Source: Cryoendolithus antarcticus (taxonomy: Eukaryota; Ascomycota; Dothideomycetes; Cladosporiales; Cladosporiaceae). From it: a DNA stretch of 64,000 nucleotides. Positions 43,802 to 54,780 of this stretch are shown one piece after another; within the stretch, counting starts at the first letter, position 1, and each line of letters begins with the position of its first letter. The notes beneath the pieces are model-generated. The model had not been told where the DNA came from. It saw only the letters and a program-made list of their open reading frames with translations, and did not search any database. The translations under genes were made by a program, and so were the position numbers. The DNA lies in NCBI GenBank assembly GCA_002077065.1, contig NAJO01000023.1, positions 1-64,000 of the forward strand. The letters run 5' to 3'.

Positions 43802-46800
43802 CTAGCGTTCCTCTCCCGGCTCACTGTCCTTTCCGCGGCTCGCAGCATCATGGACTTCCTTCCGTAACTCGAAGAGCACATCGTCGAACTCTCTGTACTG
43901 TTGTGGCCCCAAGATTAGCTTTTTACAGTCGCCCAGGATGCCTTGCAGCCGATTGAGCAGGCTCGAGGGGCTCGTTGGAATGGCAACAGCCATGGCGGGT
44001 GACAAGCGCACTTGATTCTCACTCGTGACGATCGGCTTGCGTGGCGTTACTACGGCATCGTCCTGGTCATGATCTTCCTCTCCACTGTCCGCTGTGCTTA
44101 TGCCAGCTGTTGAGCCAGCGGGAGAAACAACCACTGCAGACGCTGTACGAGTGAGCGGTACGGTGGTGAGCCTTTCTGGCCTATCCGACTGTGCGGAGCT
44201 GGCAGACTTGCGGAGTTTGCGAGCTTTCGAGGGCGCAGGTGTGTCTTTGACGAAGCTGGTAGCAGGCACGGCGGCTTCTTCACCGTCTACGGCAAGACGA
44301 GACGACTTCCGTTTGAGAGTTCTCTCACAGGCTGGAGAAGGACGTAGCGAATCCGAAGTCACTCCCTCCAACATCTTATCCACTTTACGCGGGCGCCCTC
44401 TCTTTGCTGGAAGGGGCTGCGACGCTAACTGGTGTGCAGATGAGGAGTCGGCAGCATGCTCTTCTGTTCGCACAGCAGCCGGAGACATCGTGGGCTGACT
44501 GCTTGCAACCACGATCTCGTCCTCCATCCCCTCGTCATCATCAGGATCGTTGCCGAAGATGCCTGAGAAAAAGCGGCGAAATGGTGACTGTTGCTTGCGT
44601 TTCTTGACGGGAGCCGTGTAGACCGTACCCGCGGCCCGCTTGCGTTTGCGTGTACGCACCTCCTGGCTTCCAGTCTGAGAGCCATCGACTGATTGAGTGC
44701 CCAGGGAAGATCTGAGCCCAGCGAACGAGTCCTCTATTCGGCTGATATCTTGGGAGTCTGTGTGGTCGGAGATTGCTTCCTGGAGAGGATGTGTACGCTC
44801 CGCTGGCGTAACATCGGGGATCACAGTCGTATCGTCCACCATATCGTGATCAAGGCTGATCTGACCTGCGGTGCTGACATTCTGTTCTGCAGCTTGCGCT
44901 TCGTCCTGCAGCTGCAAGGCGGGCAGTATCGTGTCCGACGGGAAGTCTGAGTGCAAGCTCGGTGCGGCAAGATGCTGGTCGGCTCCAATCGGCAGAGTCT
45001 CGTGTAGAAGCGCAGGTTGAAGTCCAGGAGAGCCTGGCGGTGAAGATGGGAGCTCGTCAAGGGGTTCGTGCTCCTCTGCGACAGCGACGTGCATTGAAGT
45101 GCTTACTGCGTCAGAGCTACGTGGTGTAGGTGAGGAGCCAATGTAGTCGCTTCTTCCATCCTCGCCCTCTGGGAGTACAGCTGGCGTAGATAGCTCGCCA
45201 TTGGCATCCAACTCGCCAAGTGCATGTGTTGCAAAGTTCAGAGTACGGAGAACAGGCAACTTAATGGTGCCAGGCTTTGGCGCAGGACTGGACGAGAAAG
45301 CCGGGAACATTTGCGCATCCTCCGTCTGGCGAGTGCGAGTCTCCTTCTGGTGCTCAGTGAGCATCTGAGAGTCGTCAACATGGGCTTCGGGCGACGTCTC
45401 GATGGGCACGAAGTCAATCTGAGAGTCTTGATGCCGTAACTTAGACTTTGCGGACGGCTGTAGCGAGATCCTGCGCAATACGGTGGATGGAGGTTGCAGA
45501 GTGCGTAGGGGATGATCGGGTGCCACTGCTGCCGTGCTGTGCTGCACATGCTTCTTCGGGGTAGACTTTGCCAATAGCGACCCCATCTGAGTGGAGTTGT
45601 CGCCGGCCAGAGAATCGATCGTCTCTGGTAGGGTCATCAGCGCCGACTCGTCCTCCACAAGACCCGGGCATTGCAGATCAGTGTCCACCCGCCGAGCACG
45701 CAGTATTGCTGCCAGACCTGCAGGATACTCGAGGCTGTCAGCGATTCCGAACGTCCCGTTCCAAGCTGTGATCGTCTCGTTGACGATCACTCGGTGTGAG
45801 CTGGTGAATGCAGCAGACAGCAGTGGCTCGAGGCTTGTGAGAAGCGTGGTGTCGCACCGCCGCTGCTGCGCAATACCTTTGACTACGGTGGTCCATAGTC
45901 TACAGACCCGAGGAGCAATCACAACTTGCACTCCCGGAGACCGCATTGGCGCTGATTTGTCTGCGATGACACTCTCAAGACCAGCGCCGAGCTTGACAAG
46001 AGTCGGGGTATAGCTCGAGACGGGACATCTCTCCAGGAATGTCCGAACACTGTCGAGGAACCTGCCCGTAGTCGACAACGCAGAGTCTTTATCATGGAGC
46101 GGCCGGGAAAGAGTGTTCAGCAGTAACATCTTGACCAAGTCGCAGAGGGCTGGGAAAGGCTCGATGTTGCCAGCTTTGTTTGGCCCGAAATCGACGCCCC
46201 AGACCTTGCGCCGCGCCGCTGCCATGGCATGGCTGTCTTCTGGCCAGGTTGCCGTTGCTAACACGCTGGAGACGTAGTCCAACTTCGAGCCAGCGGCCGA
46301 CAGGCCGAGATCGTTTCTCAACACCTCCGATAATGGCTCAGTGATACAGATTGTGACTCCTGCGTTACCAAAGCTTTTCCGTGTGATGCTGTTCAAAGTC
46401 TCAAGCAAGTCGGTCACCGCGCTCCAGACTCTATCTTGTGGCAACCCGATCTGTAGACCAGTGATGAGGATGCCGACTGCGTCCCGAATCGTCTGTCCAG
46501 CTATCGCAACGTCAGCTGCACCTTGCCCTAGCTCTGTTTGCGACAGGATAGTGTTACACTGGCTTGCGATCAGCAGCCACAGTGCGTCCGTCAGCCTTGT
46601 GCTGCCGACATGGCTTTGTTTCATCTCATGCAAGGTATGGGCAAGCAGCTGAATTTTACCGGCTGTAGTCTTCTTGGACGCACATGAATACTGGATGAGG
46701 TCGCTAGATAACCTGACGATAGACTCTTCAACCGCCGCAGTCCCAATCACTCCCAACAAAACCGTGAGCGGAGAGCGTAAGACGTGGCCATGCTTCGATG

Positions 46801-48946
46801 GTCGATGGGAGGGTGTAGGCGCAGCTTCAACGTTACCGTCCTTCGCGATAGATAGCATAGGCTCGATGAGGGTGTTCGCGCCTAGACACTGCGACGTGAT
46901 CTGCAATAATTGTCCGAAAGCGTCCGCGTTATCATTACTGGCTTGACCTGATCCATCGACGGCGGCCCAAACGCGGTGTAATGTGTTGACAATCCGAGCG
47001 ATGGCCTCGCGAAGCTCAGGATGGGTTCGCACTTCTTGTGCGGCAGCGTCCGCAAGACTCTGGAGCGTTGCCTGCCAGAGACCCGTGACTGGTGTTCGCT
47101 GATCTTTGGGTAGTCGCATAGAATGAATGAGGATGGGTTCGATCAAGTTGAGCACCTTGGCAAACCTGGATCGGACCCACCGTGGATCGAGGCGCGGCAG
47201 ATTCTCTGCGTCGATTGGTGTCGTCTGAAATGCAGCGCTCTCGTTCCAAGTACCAGTGTTGATACTCATCAACCCATGAAGTATCCTGCAAACTTTGCTT
47301 CTCCCTCTGCTGCTTGCCTTGATGAGTTTCGACAAGGTCTCATCAACATACATGTCCCATGCAGTATCTAGCTCGGCATGCGTGGCTGTGGGCCGGAGCG
47401 CATAGTGAAGCAGGTTATTAAAGCACTTCATCGCCCACTCGCGCTGTTCTCGTGCCACTGGGTCGTTACCATGCTTGTCAAGTGCACTTGTGATGGGTAC
47501 TTTCAGCATGGCAAGCATCGCGGGCGCGGTGCTGCTGTCCGGCATGACAGCGTAGACCAGCTTGTTCCAGGCTACCAACGCCTTGTGCTTGACAGTGATA
47601 TCGCTCGAGTTCAGGCACTTCTGGATGATCACCAGCCATGTCTTGAATCGTGACCATCGATCGAGCGGATGCCGTTTATTTCGGAAGAAAAGTATGATAG
47701 TAGACCATACGTAGGGAACATATGAGCAAAGTTCTTCGTTCTTGATCATGTCTGTGAGCCTCAAGGTGAAGTACTCTCCATACGTCTCGCCGCTGTCCAG
47801 TTCTCGTTCGAAGAAGTCTCGCAAGATCTTGGAGGCCACCGGCAATGTGCCTAGCGTCACACCCGCCTGCGTACCAGCTTCCACAGCGCGCGTGCGCACA
47901 TCTGATCTGTCGCTGAGCATGCCGTGGAAGATGTGCTCAAGCCAGTCCTTCATGCGACTCAGCATGACGTTCGGGAAGTGCTCCAGCAGTCTGCAGTACA
48001 CCACAAGTCGCACCGTGACGACATGACTACTAGTACACCGTGCCTCCACCGTGTTGAGCGCTGTGATGAACCGGTCGGCGCGAGTGCTTGACAGTCCAGC
48101 AACGTACAATCGTCTCTGTGCCAGCAGGTTAAGATGGTTCAACAAGACTGGCTTCGGTACGCCTTCTTCTTCGACCGCCGTCACAGATCGATCGAACAGA
48201 ATGGCCCGGAACTTATCCCCAAGAGCCTGAGCGATCCGATCGTCCAGTAGCAGCGCACTGCTCGTTTTCAGTGCTTGAGTAGCGATTTGCGTTCTGACAA
48301 CGTCACTTGGACCCTTGAGTGAAGCATCTCGTGCAAGGAAGTGTTGGAGTTGATCAAGCTTCGCGATGGTGGCTTCCTTATCCGGAAAGTCCTGATAGGC
48401 TTGCCAGGCTCCATTCAGTGCAAGGTAGGCGTCTAGTCTTGACGCCGGTGAGGTAGATGCTAGCTCACTCAATACTGATTGCAGCATTGGACCATAGGTC
48501 TGTGGGTCTTCTCGATTGAAGCGGACTAGAGCATTTGCTGATGCCGTGGGTGATGAAGCTGGTGCACCAGACGAAAGTTTGAGAATTGACTTCGAAGGCT
48601 GGGCATCCCTAGGACTTGGCTTTGCTCGAAGTAGTCGTTGTGCTGGCGAGCTCGAGAAGCCAGGTAGCGGTATCTCGTGGTAAGTCGGATCTGAGAGGAA
48701 GCCAACTTTGCGGCCGGCTGCGCCGTTTGCATCCGCTCCTTGCGATGCTGGCGATGAAGCAGGCGGAGTGTCCGTTGATGGGTGCAGTTGCAATGCTCGG
48801 TCGCTGTCAGGCCCGGCGTCTATATGTCCGTTCTCGAGAAATGCGAGGGCGTGATGTATGTGCTCGTCGGTACGTATCGGTGGCGTCGGTGGTCGTGCAA
48901 GAAGGCGATCGAACTTGGACGAGGGTGCAGCGGAAGACAACATCAT
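43802..48946 (-). CDS. rif1: RIF1, telomere and replication-timing protein
   Basis: One exon of 5.1 kb, 1714 residues from the ATG at 48946 (the frame is open above, without an ATG). The N-terminus has both protein phosphatase 1 docking motifs near each other: RVxF-type KVGF (80-83) and SILK (120-123). Next comes the RIF1 N-terminal helical-repeat array (about 135-1050), including RLDAYLALNGAWQAYQDFP and WLEHIFHGMLSDRSDVRTRAVEAG. The C-terminal third is low-complexity, Ser/Thr-rich, with basic segments (RKRKRAAGTVYTAPVKKRKQQSP, KRGRPRKVDKM with an AT-hook) and a short conserved end (LLNRLQGILGDCKKLILGPQQY). RIF1 recruits PP1 to counter Dbf4-dependent kinase at origins and limits telomere elongation. 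The N-terminal proximity of SILK and RVxF is the fungal arrangement. Confidence 0.9.
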   Translation of the reverse strand: MMLSSAAPSSKFDRLLARPPTPPIRTDEHIHHALAFLENGHIDAGPDSDRALQLHPSTDTPPASSPASQGADANGAAGRKVGFLSDPTYHEIPLPGFSSSPAQRLLRAKPSPRDAQPSKSILKLSSGAPASSPTASANALVRFNREDPQTYGPMLQSVLSELASTSPASRLDAYLALNGAWQAYQDFPDKEATIAKLDQLQHFLARDASLKGPSDVVRTQIATQALKTSSALLLDDRIAQALGDKFRAILFDRSVTAVEEEGVPKPVLLNHLNLLAQRRLYVAGLSSTRADRFITALNTVEARCTSSHVVTVRLVVYCRLLEHFPNVMLSRMKDWLEHIFHGMLSDRSDVRTRAVEAGTQAGVTLGTLPVASKILRDFFERELDSGETYGEYFTLRLTDMIKNEELCSYVPYVWSTIILFFRNKRHPLDRWSRFKTWLVIIQKCLNSSDITVKHKALVAWNKLVYAVMPDSSTAPAMLAMLKVPITSALDKHGNDPVAREQREWAMKCFNNLLHYALRPTATHAELDTAWDMYVDETLSKLIKASSRGRSKVCRILHGLMSINTGTWNESAAFQTTPIDAENLPRLDPRWVRSRFAKVLNLIEPILIHSMRLPKDQRTPVTGLWQATLQSLADAAAQEVRTHPELREAIARIVNTLHRVWAAVDGSGQASNDNADAFGQLLQITSQCLGANTLIEPMLSIAKDGNVEAAPTPSHRPSKHGHVLRSPLTVLLGVIGTAAVEESIVRLSSDLIQYSCASKKTTAGKIQLLAHTLHEMKQSHVGSTRLTDALWLLIASQCNTILSQTELGQGAADVAIAGQTIRDAVGILITGLQIGLPQDRVWSAVTDLLETLNSITRKSFGNAGVTICITEPLSEVLRNDLGLSAAGSKLDYVSSVLATATWPEDSHAMAAARRKVWGVDFGPNKAGNIEPFPALCDLVKMLLLNTLSRPLHDKDSALSTTGRFLDSVRTFLERCPVSSYTPTLVKLGAGLESVIADKSAPMRSPGVQVVIAPRVCRLWTTVVKGIAQQRRCDTTLLTSLEPLLSAAFTSSHRVIVNETITAWNGTFGIADSLEYPAGLAAILRARRVDTDLQCPGLVEDESALMTLPETIDSLAGDNSTQMGSLLAKSTPKKHVQHSTAAVAPDHPLRTLQPPSTVLRRISLQPSAKSKLRHQDSQIDFVPIETSPEAHVDDSQMLTEHQKETRTRQTEDAQMFPAFSSSPAPKPGTIKLPVLRTLNFATHALGELDANGELSTPAVLPEGEDGRSDYIGSSPTPRSSDAVSTSMHVAVAEEHEPLDELPSSPPGSPGLQPALLHETLPIGADQHLAAPSLHSDFPSDTILPALQLQDEAQAAEQNVSTAGQISLDHDMVDDTTVIPDVTPAERTHPLQEAISDHTDSQDISRIEDSFAGLRSSLGTQSVDGSQTGSQEVRTRKRKRAAGTVYTAPVKKRKQQSPFRRFFSGIFGNDPDDDEGMEDEIVVASSQPTMSPAAVRTEEHAADSSSAHQLASQPLPAKRGRPRKVDKMLEGVTSDSLRPSPACERTLKRKSSRLAVDGEEAAVPATSFVKDTPAPSKARKLRKSASSAQSDRPERLTTVPLTRTASAVVVSPAGSTAGISTADSGEEDHDQDDAVVTPRKPIVTSENQVRLSPAMAVAIPTSPSSLLNRLQGILGDCKKLILGPQQYREFDDVLFELRKEVHDAASRGKDSEPGEER

Positions 48947-49260
48947 ATAGCCGCCACCAGACACCCCAAGAGTACACTGCTCAAGACACGAGGGACATGG
49001 CCAGTTGTAGTCAAATACACCTACATGGCGAGGTCGAACGCGTCGACGCGTTAAGTGGTAGGCGCGACCCGGCGGATCGTATCTCCGAGCGCCGCGTGTT
49101 TCACCTACGACTACACATTCACCAAGACAGTGATGCCGTGTGTATAGTCTCAGCTGACGACTGCGGATTGATTGACTTCGCCAGAGATTGTATCACATCG
49201 CCACACTCGGGTAGCTTGACTTGACCCCACTTAGTAGTCGCCTCGTCAAGGCCCAGAACG
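48947..49260. promoter_or_regulatory. divergent promoter, RIF1 and RIC8
   Basis: Outward-facing start codons 314 bp apart. An ACGCGTCGACGCG-type palindrome lies at 49037-49049 (GTCGAACGCGTCGACGCG), which contains ACGCGT, the MCB core of yeast G1/S genes; RIF1 control by such a site is only an inference. Confidence 0.4.
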
Positions 49261-50796
49261 ATGGCAAGTAAGTCTACCCGCTTGGTCACTTCTCCGATGC
49301 ACCACGATACTCATCCTCACTAGATATACTCGAAGTCGATAGGCTTCTCAAGCAACTCGATAACAACATTCGTTCGGCAAGATTGTCGTTCGAGGGTATG
49401 TCAGTCGTGTCCGATCCACGTGACCACCAGTTGACCATCGACAGAGCAAGAAAAGCTATTGGGCCAAGTGAAGGTGTATGGACGAGACGTCAAGTCAGCG
49501 ACACCGATCGTTGCGAAGGAGGTATGAGTAGAGTATGCTTGTCTCCGACGCGACTTTTTCCTAATCTGTCTCTAGGGCATCGCCACATTATCACACTATG
49601 GACTGCAGAGCGAGAGTCAACCAGTCTCTCGCGAGGCTATGCGATGTCTCGCCAACGCTATGCTTCTCAACGAGCCATCACGCCAGATATTCATCGACCT
49701 TGGACATGCACCCACCTTAGCCGAACGATTGAAAGACGCCGATCTCGACGACGAGTTCTTACTCTGTCGTATCCTGTTCCTCCTGACTTACAACCGCAGC
49801 CTGGAGTTCGACATGCTCGTACAACGACATGGACTAGCAGACCACATCATTGCACGAATGGCAGATCACCGATCGCGATACGCAAAGCGAACCACATCAG
49901 ATCCAGCAGCTTCGCCAATGGAAGCAATGGCAATGGCAGAGACGTCCAAACTCATCTTCAATATGGTCTACTACGACCCCGATCTCGTGGACCATCTCAA
50001 ACCCACCGCAGAGCACGTCGTCAGTATATTAACCAACTATCCAACACTCAGCCCGCCGCTGCAATCACCAGTGACCTACTTGCTAAACGCGCTCCTTAAC
50101 CTTATCTCAATGGAAGACGAGCAAGACCTGCTATTCCCACCTGGTGCACCCACGAGCCTCATCGATCGTTTACTTCTCCTGCTCAACAATGCAGTTCGCG
50201 AGCATCCTGAACCAGACCTCGACCTCACAGCTGCATCCCTTATCACGATCCTGCGCAAACTCTGCAAATTCGCAGACAAAGACATGCAGCTGAAGATCCG
50301 CACCGCCCTGCTGCCCTCGGACAGCGAGCGCGACCTTCCACTCGGTAAAGCAGACACCCTCCCCGCTCGCCTGCTGCAGCTCTCCGTCTCGCCACACCTG
50401 CCGACATTGCGAGATAACATCTCCAACTTTCTGTTCGAGCTTAGCGACAACGACCCCGAGACCTTCGTGCAGAATATCGGCTATGGGTATGCGTCGGGGT
50501 TCTTGATGAGTCACGGCATGCCTGTGCCGCAGAGTGCTACTGGTAACAACGGTGGGGCGATGCAGCCGGGACACTCGACGGAGACTGAACCTGTGAATCC
50601 GATCACTGGGCAGAAGCTTAGTGCTGAGCAGCGTGGTGGTGCAGATGACGGCGCGGAGATGACGGAAGAAGAGAAAGAACGAGAAGCGGAGAGACTTTTC
50701 GTACTGTTCGAGAGACTGCGGGCAACGGGCGTAGTAGACGTTGAGAACCCGGTCAAGCGCGCACGAGATGAAGGGAGGTTTGAGGAGATCGAGTGA
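49261..50796 (+). CDS. ric8: RIC8/synembryn, G-alpha chaperone and guanine nucleotide exchange factor
   Basis: Four exons: 49261-49267 (seven bases: ATG GCA A), 49324-49395, 49445-49521 and 49576-50796, total 458 residues in frame. The family sequence is clear: KVYGRDVKSATPIVAKEGIATLSHYG, REAMRCLANAMLLN, QIFIDLGHAPTLAERLK, DDEFLLCRILFLLTYN, SKLIFNMVYY, and the C-terminal acidic, Glu/Arg-rich helix FVLFERLRATGVVDVENPVKRA. RIC8 folds and activates G-alpha subunits; in filamentous fungi it is needed for growth, conidiation and virulence. The seven-base first exon is forced by the lack of any other ATG in frame with the conserved second exon. Armadillo-like repeats make up the fold. Confidence 0.92.
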
Positions 50797-50883
50797 GCGT
50801 TATCTTGAGCCTGCAGGGTTGATCTCAAGCCTGCACTTACTGATCTAGATATCATGATACATCACTCCTATCTCTATCAAGTC

Positions 50884-52665
50884 TCATCCATACATCCTCG
50901 CCACCTTCCCCGCCCGTCCACTATGCAGCGTCTCCGAACCCCTCTTCCCGTTCCCATTCACCCCAACCTCCCCACTGACAGAACCCACCGGCGTCCTAAA
51001 CCCCACACTGCCACTCGGAGGCTGCCACGCCTCCCCCACCGCCCCCGCACTAGCAAACTTCCTCTGCCGCTCCAGCGCCTGGCGATCAACCGAACTCGTA
51101 ATACTCAGATCGAGCACATTACTAACGTCAATCTCCTCCGTGTCAGCGTCTGCATCCCCCGTCTCGGCCTCCTCGTCCGCAGTGCCCAAAACAACACCAC
51201 GCTGCGCAGCATCGTGATCGTCGAAAAACGTCCGACCGTCTCGAGGCATTGGACCGCCGACTCCGACGACGGCGCCATTGACGATCATTTCGCCTTCAGT
51301 GCGGTTCCGACCAGCTTTGCCGAGAATGGAGTCAACATATGTAGGCGTCTGGGCGTGGGATCCGCTTTGCCGGCGCGGCCGGGCGGTGGAGCGGACAACT
51401 TCGCGCCATTTGGACAGAAGGGCATCGGCGTCGTAGCCTGCTGCTGAGGCGGCTGTGGTGCTATTGGAGAGCTCGCGAGCAACGGGTGTAGGGACTGGCA
51501 TCGTAGTTGGAGGGCGCGTGAGGGCTTCACGGGGAAGCTGGCACTTCGACAAAAGGTCGTACTCTGCTTCTAAATGCGCGATGCGTTGGTGCGCGAAGTC
51601 GAGGGCGGATTTCGTAATGAGAAGTTGTTCTCGCGATGTGCTGAAGGCGCGCAAGACTTGCATAGTCCAGGCTTGAGACTTGTCGCTATCGGACATGAGG
51701 CGCCAGTTGCTGTAGGCACCTTGCACATGGGAGTTGTGGAGGAAGACTGCAGAGTCCGGGGGATTGTCCGAATGGTCGCGGCGGAGCTCGGTGATGCGTT
51801 TCGAGAGGAGACGGCAGACTATCTCGAATTCGCGTTTGCCTGGTGCCGTCAAGGCCCAGGAGTCTTCGGAAGCAAAGGGCGCCGGACTATGGAGTGTGGC
51901 AGGTGGTGGGAGGATTGCGAGGACGAGACCAGGGAAGGGCTGGGCGAAAAAGTCGAAGTCTGGGTAGAGTGGCTCCGGCTCGAGCTTTCGTCGTGCTGCC
52001 TGTACGCTGCTGAGTACTTCGCGTAACGCCATCTCGGCTGCTCGCCCAGTCTCTGCCTGCTCATGCAGTCGCCATGTATTGTCGGACGGATGGTCCGGCC
52101 GCTGTATGCGCAAGCCGGATGTGGCATCTCTCCGCATGTCCTGTGCACGTTGTGCCTGTCCGGTCGCAGGCGTCGCGTTGCTCGACCGAGGCGGTCCCCG
52201 CGGTGGCAGATCCCCGATCACCCCAGACAAGTGCCAGTTGCTGGCATTGACCGTCGGTCTGAAGCTATCTAGATCCCGGACGCGGCTTGGCGAGGCGATC
52301 GGGCTCTCGTGCACGAAGCGTTCGCGCTCCTCAACGACTCTGCCTATTGTATCGTTCCCAGCTTGCACATGCGAAGGTCCCATCGAGTCCCTTCCTGCAG
52401 ACTCGCCTTTCGCGCCTGTCTTTGGCTGTCTTCGCGTGATGCCGCCGCGCAGCTTGAGTATCTCGTCTACATCGTGGATGCCATCCGCTGGCTTCGGGTT
52501 GCGCGGCTTGATGTAGAGGTCAAGATGGCGGCCGAGGGAGGAAGAGGTGAATGCTTGAGCGCAGAATGGGCATTTGCGATCCTTGGCTGCCTTGAGACCT
52601 GATTGCTGGTTTGATGAGGATGGTGAGGAAGGTGCGGTACCCTCGCGATTGGCCTGGTCGTCCAT
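50884..52665 (-). CDS. conserved fungal zinc-finger protein of unknown function
   Basis: Intronless, 593 residues. Near the N-terminus (32-47) CPFCAQAFTSSSLGRHLDLYI has the spacing of a UBZ/C2HC-type finger, followed by the segment PADGIHDVDEILKLRGGITRR. The middle (about 235-390) has helical sequence, including WALTAPGKREFEIVCRLLSKRITELRRD and AWTMQVLRAFSTSREQLLITKS. The tail has Gly/Val-rich and basic segments (GNGKRGSETLHSGRAGKVARMYG). I believe the N-terminal block is conserved among Pezizomycotina, but no function is known to me. It converges on RIC8, with 87 bp between stops. Confidence 0.75.
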   Translation of the reverse strand: MDDQANREGTAPSSPSSSNQQSGLKAAKDRKCPFCAQAFTSSSLGRHLDLYIKPRNPKPADGIHDVDEILKLRGGITRRQPKTGAKGESAGRDSMGPSHVQAGNDTIGRVVEERERFVHESPIASPSRVRDLDSFRPTVNASNWHLSGVIGDLPPRGPPRSSNATPATGQAQRAQDMRRDATSGLRIQRPDHPSDNTWRLHEQAETGRAAEMALREVLSSVQAARRKLEPEPLYPDFDFFAQPFPGLVLAILPPPATLHSPAPFASEDSWALTAPGKREFEIVCRLLSKRITELRRDHSDNPPDSAVFLHNSHVQGAYSNWRLMSDSDKSQAWTMQVLRAFSTSREQLLITKSALDFAHQRIAHLEAEYDLLSKCQLPREALTRPPTTMPVPTPVARELSNSTTAASAAGYDADALLSKWREVVRSTARPRRQSGSHAQTPTYVDSILGKAGRNRTEGEMIVNGAVVGVGGPMPRDGRTFFDDHDAAQRGVVLGTADEEAETGDADADTEEIDVSNVLDLSITSSVDRQALERQRKFASAGAVGEAWQPPSGSVGFRTPVGSVSGEVGVNGNGKRGSETLHSGRAGKVARMYG

Positions 52666-53464
52666 GTTCGCGATGGTGTCTATCGCCGCGGTCCTTCAAG
52701 CCAAACGATAGGTGTCGAGAGCGTGTTGGTCATCGGATCGAGTGCAATAATACAACAACAAGCTGGAATGAATCGCGTACACTGGCAGTGACCAAGGAAG
52801 CTCTTAGGCAATGTTGTCTGGGTGCACACCACAGTGACCGCGGCACCTGCGCTGTTACTTACTCATCAATGCGCTTTCGCGTGGATCAACGGAGCGGAAG
52901 GGTTGAGGTTCCGCCCCGGCCGCCAAACCTTAGCGATGCTTGGCAGATCTTTAAATCACGATATGAGCCGCAGGGTACTGAACACGTCTACTGCACAATG
53001 ATCAAGAGACAATCGGCCATGGAGAGTCACGTTACACATCTGTCCCGAAGGTCTGGTCTCTGAACGCATCTGTCCCATGGCCTGCAAACGCGCGCGCGTC
53101 AGATGTGTTTGCCCGCTCCGCTCACCTCTCACAAGCCTCACTGCGATGAGCATGTGTGTGAGACCGCGTGAGATGATAGCACTCCACGATGCTGTTAGTG
53201 ACGACGTGACCATCAGCTGCAGGAGATGTGTTATGGTGGTGAATGTCCCTATCCTGTGGGACAAGCTTGCAGTGATCTAACGCGTGAATGGGAGGTGCTG
53301 CGGCTCGCCATGATCGTGCCTGCACGTTTGGGCTTGCAAACGGGAAGGCAAGAGCGATCGCCACATCTCATAGCTGCCTGATAGTGCACTCATTTCCTGA
53401 CTTCCCGTTTTCATTCCCCTCTGTCAAAGTTATCACGAGCCGCATCCGCCGTACATCCTACGAA
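52666..53464. promoter_or_regulatory. divergent promoter region, zinc-finger protein and MYND protein
   Basis: 799 bp. The MYND frame is open upstream to 53288, but its content is leader-like. No RNA gene or repeat is recognised. Confidence 0.4.
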
Positions 53465-54526
53465 ATGGCCTCCCACACGAACGGCAAGTGCAAGGTCTGC
53501 AGTAAACCTGCGGGCACACGTTGCTCCAGATGCGCAGAGGGTGTTGAATACGATGGTTCGCCTTCAGCGGCTGTTCACTACTGCTCGAGTGGGTGTCAGA
53601 AGTCCGATTTTCCGTCCCATAAGAAGGCATGCAAGACATCACACAATCGCAAGCTCCTATATCGCGCCGCCAGTCTTGCACAAGCCACCTTCTACGCTTT
53701 GCAGAAGTCTACCTTCCAGCTGAATGTTACTGAGGTGGTTCTCGACTCAGCGACCAAGAAGCTCAGAGTGTTCGTGGGTGGAACGACCGCAGACCAGGCT
53801 GCAAATCCACTGGATCTGTTCAAAGATGATAGGGCACTGCACTCTGCGCTAGCAACGTGGTCATCCTCAAATGATCTCTTCGAGGCGAGCATGCTGGCTC
53901 AGACACTCGTGCGCCTTGCTTTCTTCGGTATGCTGCTACAATGCTTCTGACGTAAGGTCACTTTCGCCGCTGACCGCATCGCAGGCATTGCCGACATCGT
54001 GGCCCACCTCAAATTTAAGCCACCAGCGGCCTCGCGGATCGTCGAGTTCGCCTCAACAGCGATCGATAGCGAGCCCGTCGAGACCTCCCAAGACGGCGAG
54101 CATGTCGTGCTTATCATAGGCACGGAGGATGGATTCTTCGCTCTCGACGTCGCAGGCGCTGAGCTAGGCATTCACGAACCTCTTGTGCCCGTGCCAGTAT
54201 ACATGCAGAAGGTCGTCGAGATCCGCAAGGTCACCATGCACAAACAAGCTCGAGACGCGGTAGAATTCCTTTCGCGCTGGCTCTGTGCCGATCCCGTCAC
54301 TGTGCAGGGCCCCCAAGTCTCAAAGGCCACTGACAAGCTTGCTGCCGCGCGGACTCAGATGATCATGCAGTGCAACCTCATCAAGAACTTCGTGCTCGAC
54401 AAACGCGCGACGGACCTCACCAAAGTCCTGGCAGGGAGGCGAGAGGTGTTCGAGGATTTTGTATCTGAGGTTGCAAAAGAGTTGGTGGCCAACATGCCGA
54501 GATCAATGTCCTCACAGTCGAAATGA
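53465..54526 (+). CDS. MYND zinc-finger protein
   Basis: Exons 53465-53927 and 53985-54526 (57-bp intron, phase 1, with GCTGACC branch site) give 334 residues. The MYND finger is at residues 8-58: CKVCSKPAGTRCSRCAEG, an insertion, then YCSSGCQKSDFPSHKKACK, with the C-C-C-C-C-C-H-C order (one aromatic is Phe where Trp is common). The rest is alpha-helical with no second domain recognised (VYMQKVVEIRKVTMHKQARDAVEFL and LAAARTQMIMQCNLIKNFVLDK). MYND fingers bind Pro-rich peptides. The partner is unknown, and a SET domain is absent, so it is not a SMYD methyltransferase. Confidence 0.85.
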
Positions 54527-54780
54527 AGGCGGACGCGGACTGGGCGAACTTCGGGCGCGATTACATGTCAACCCTGTTCTGATACCGTGAGATCGGCAAA
54601 GGTCTCTAGCAACTTCATCGCTGATGTTACTTGAGACAGATCAGCGTGGACATCGATGCGGCAGGATGGGCGAAGCAGAAGTATTCTATAGTGCGCGTAG
54701 CTAATCCAACACATTGCTGTACCAAATACCGCCTCGCAGTCCTTCTACTCATCTCCCATTTCCTCAGTCCAGCAGCCCAC

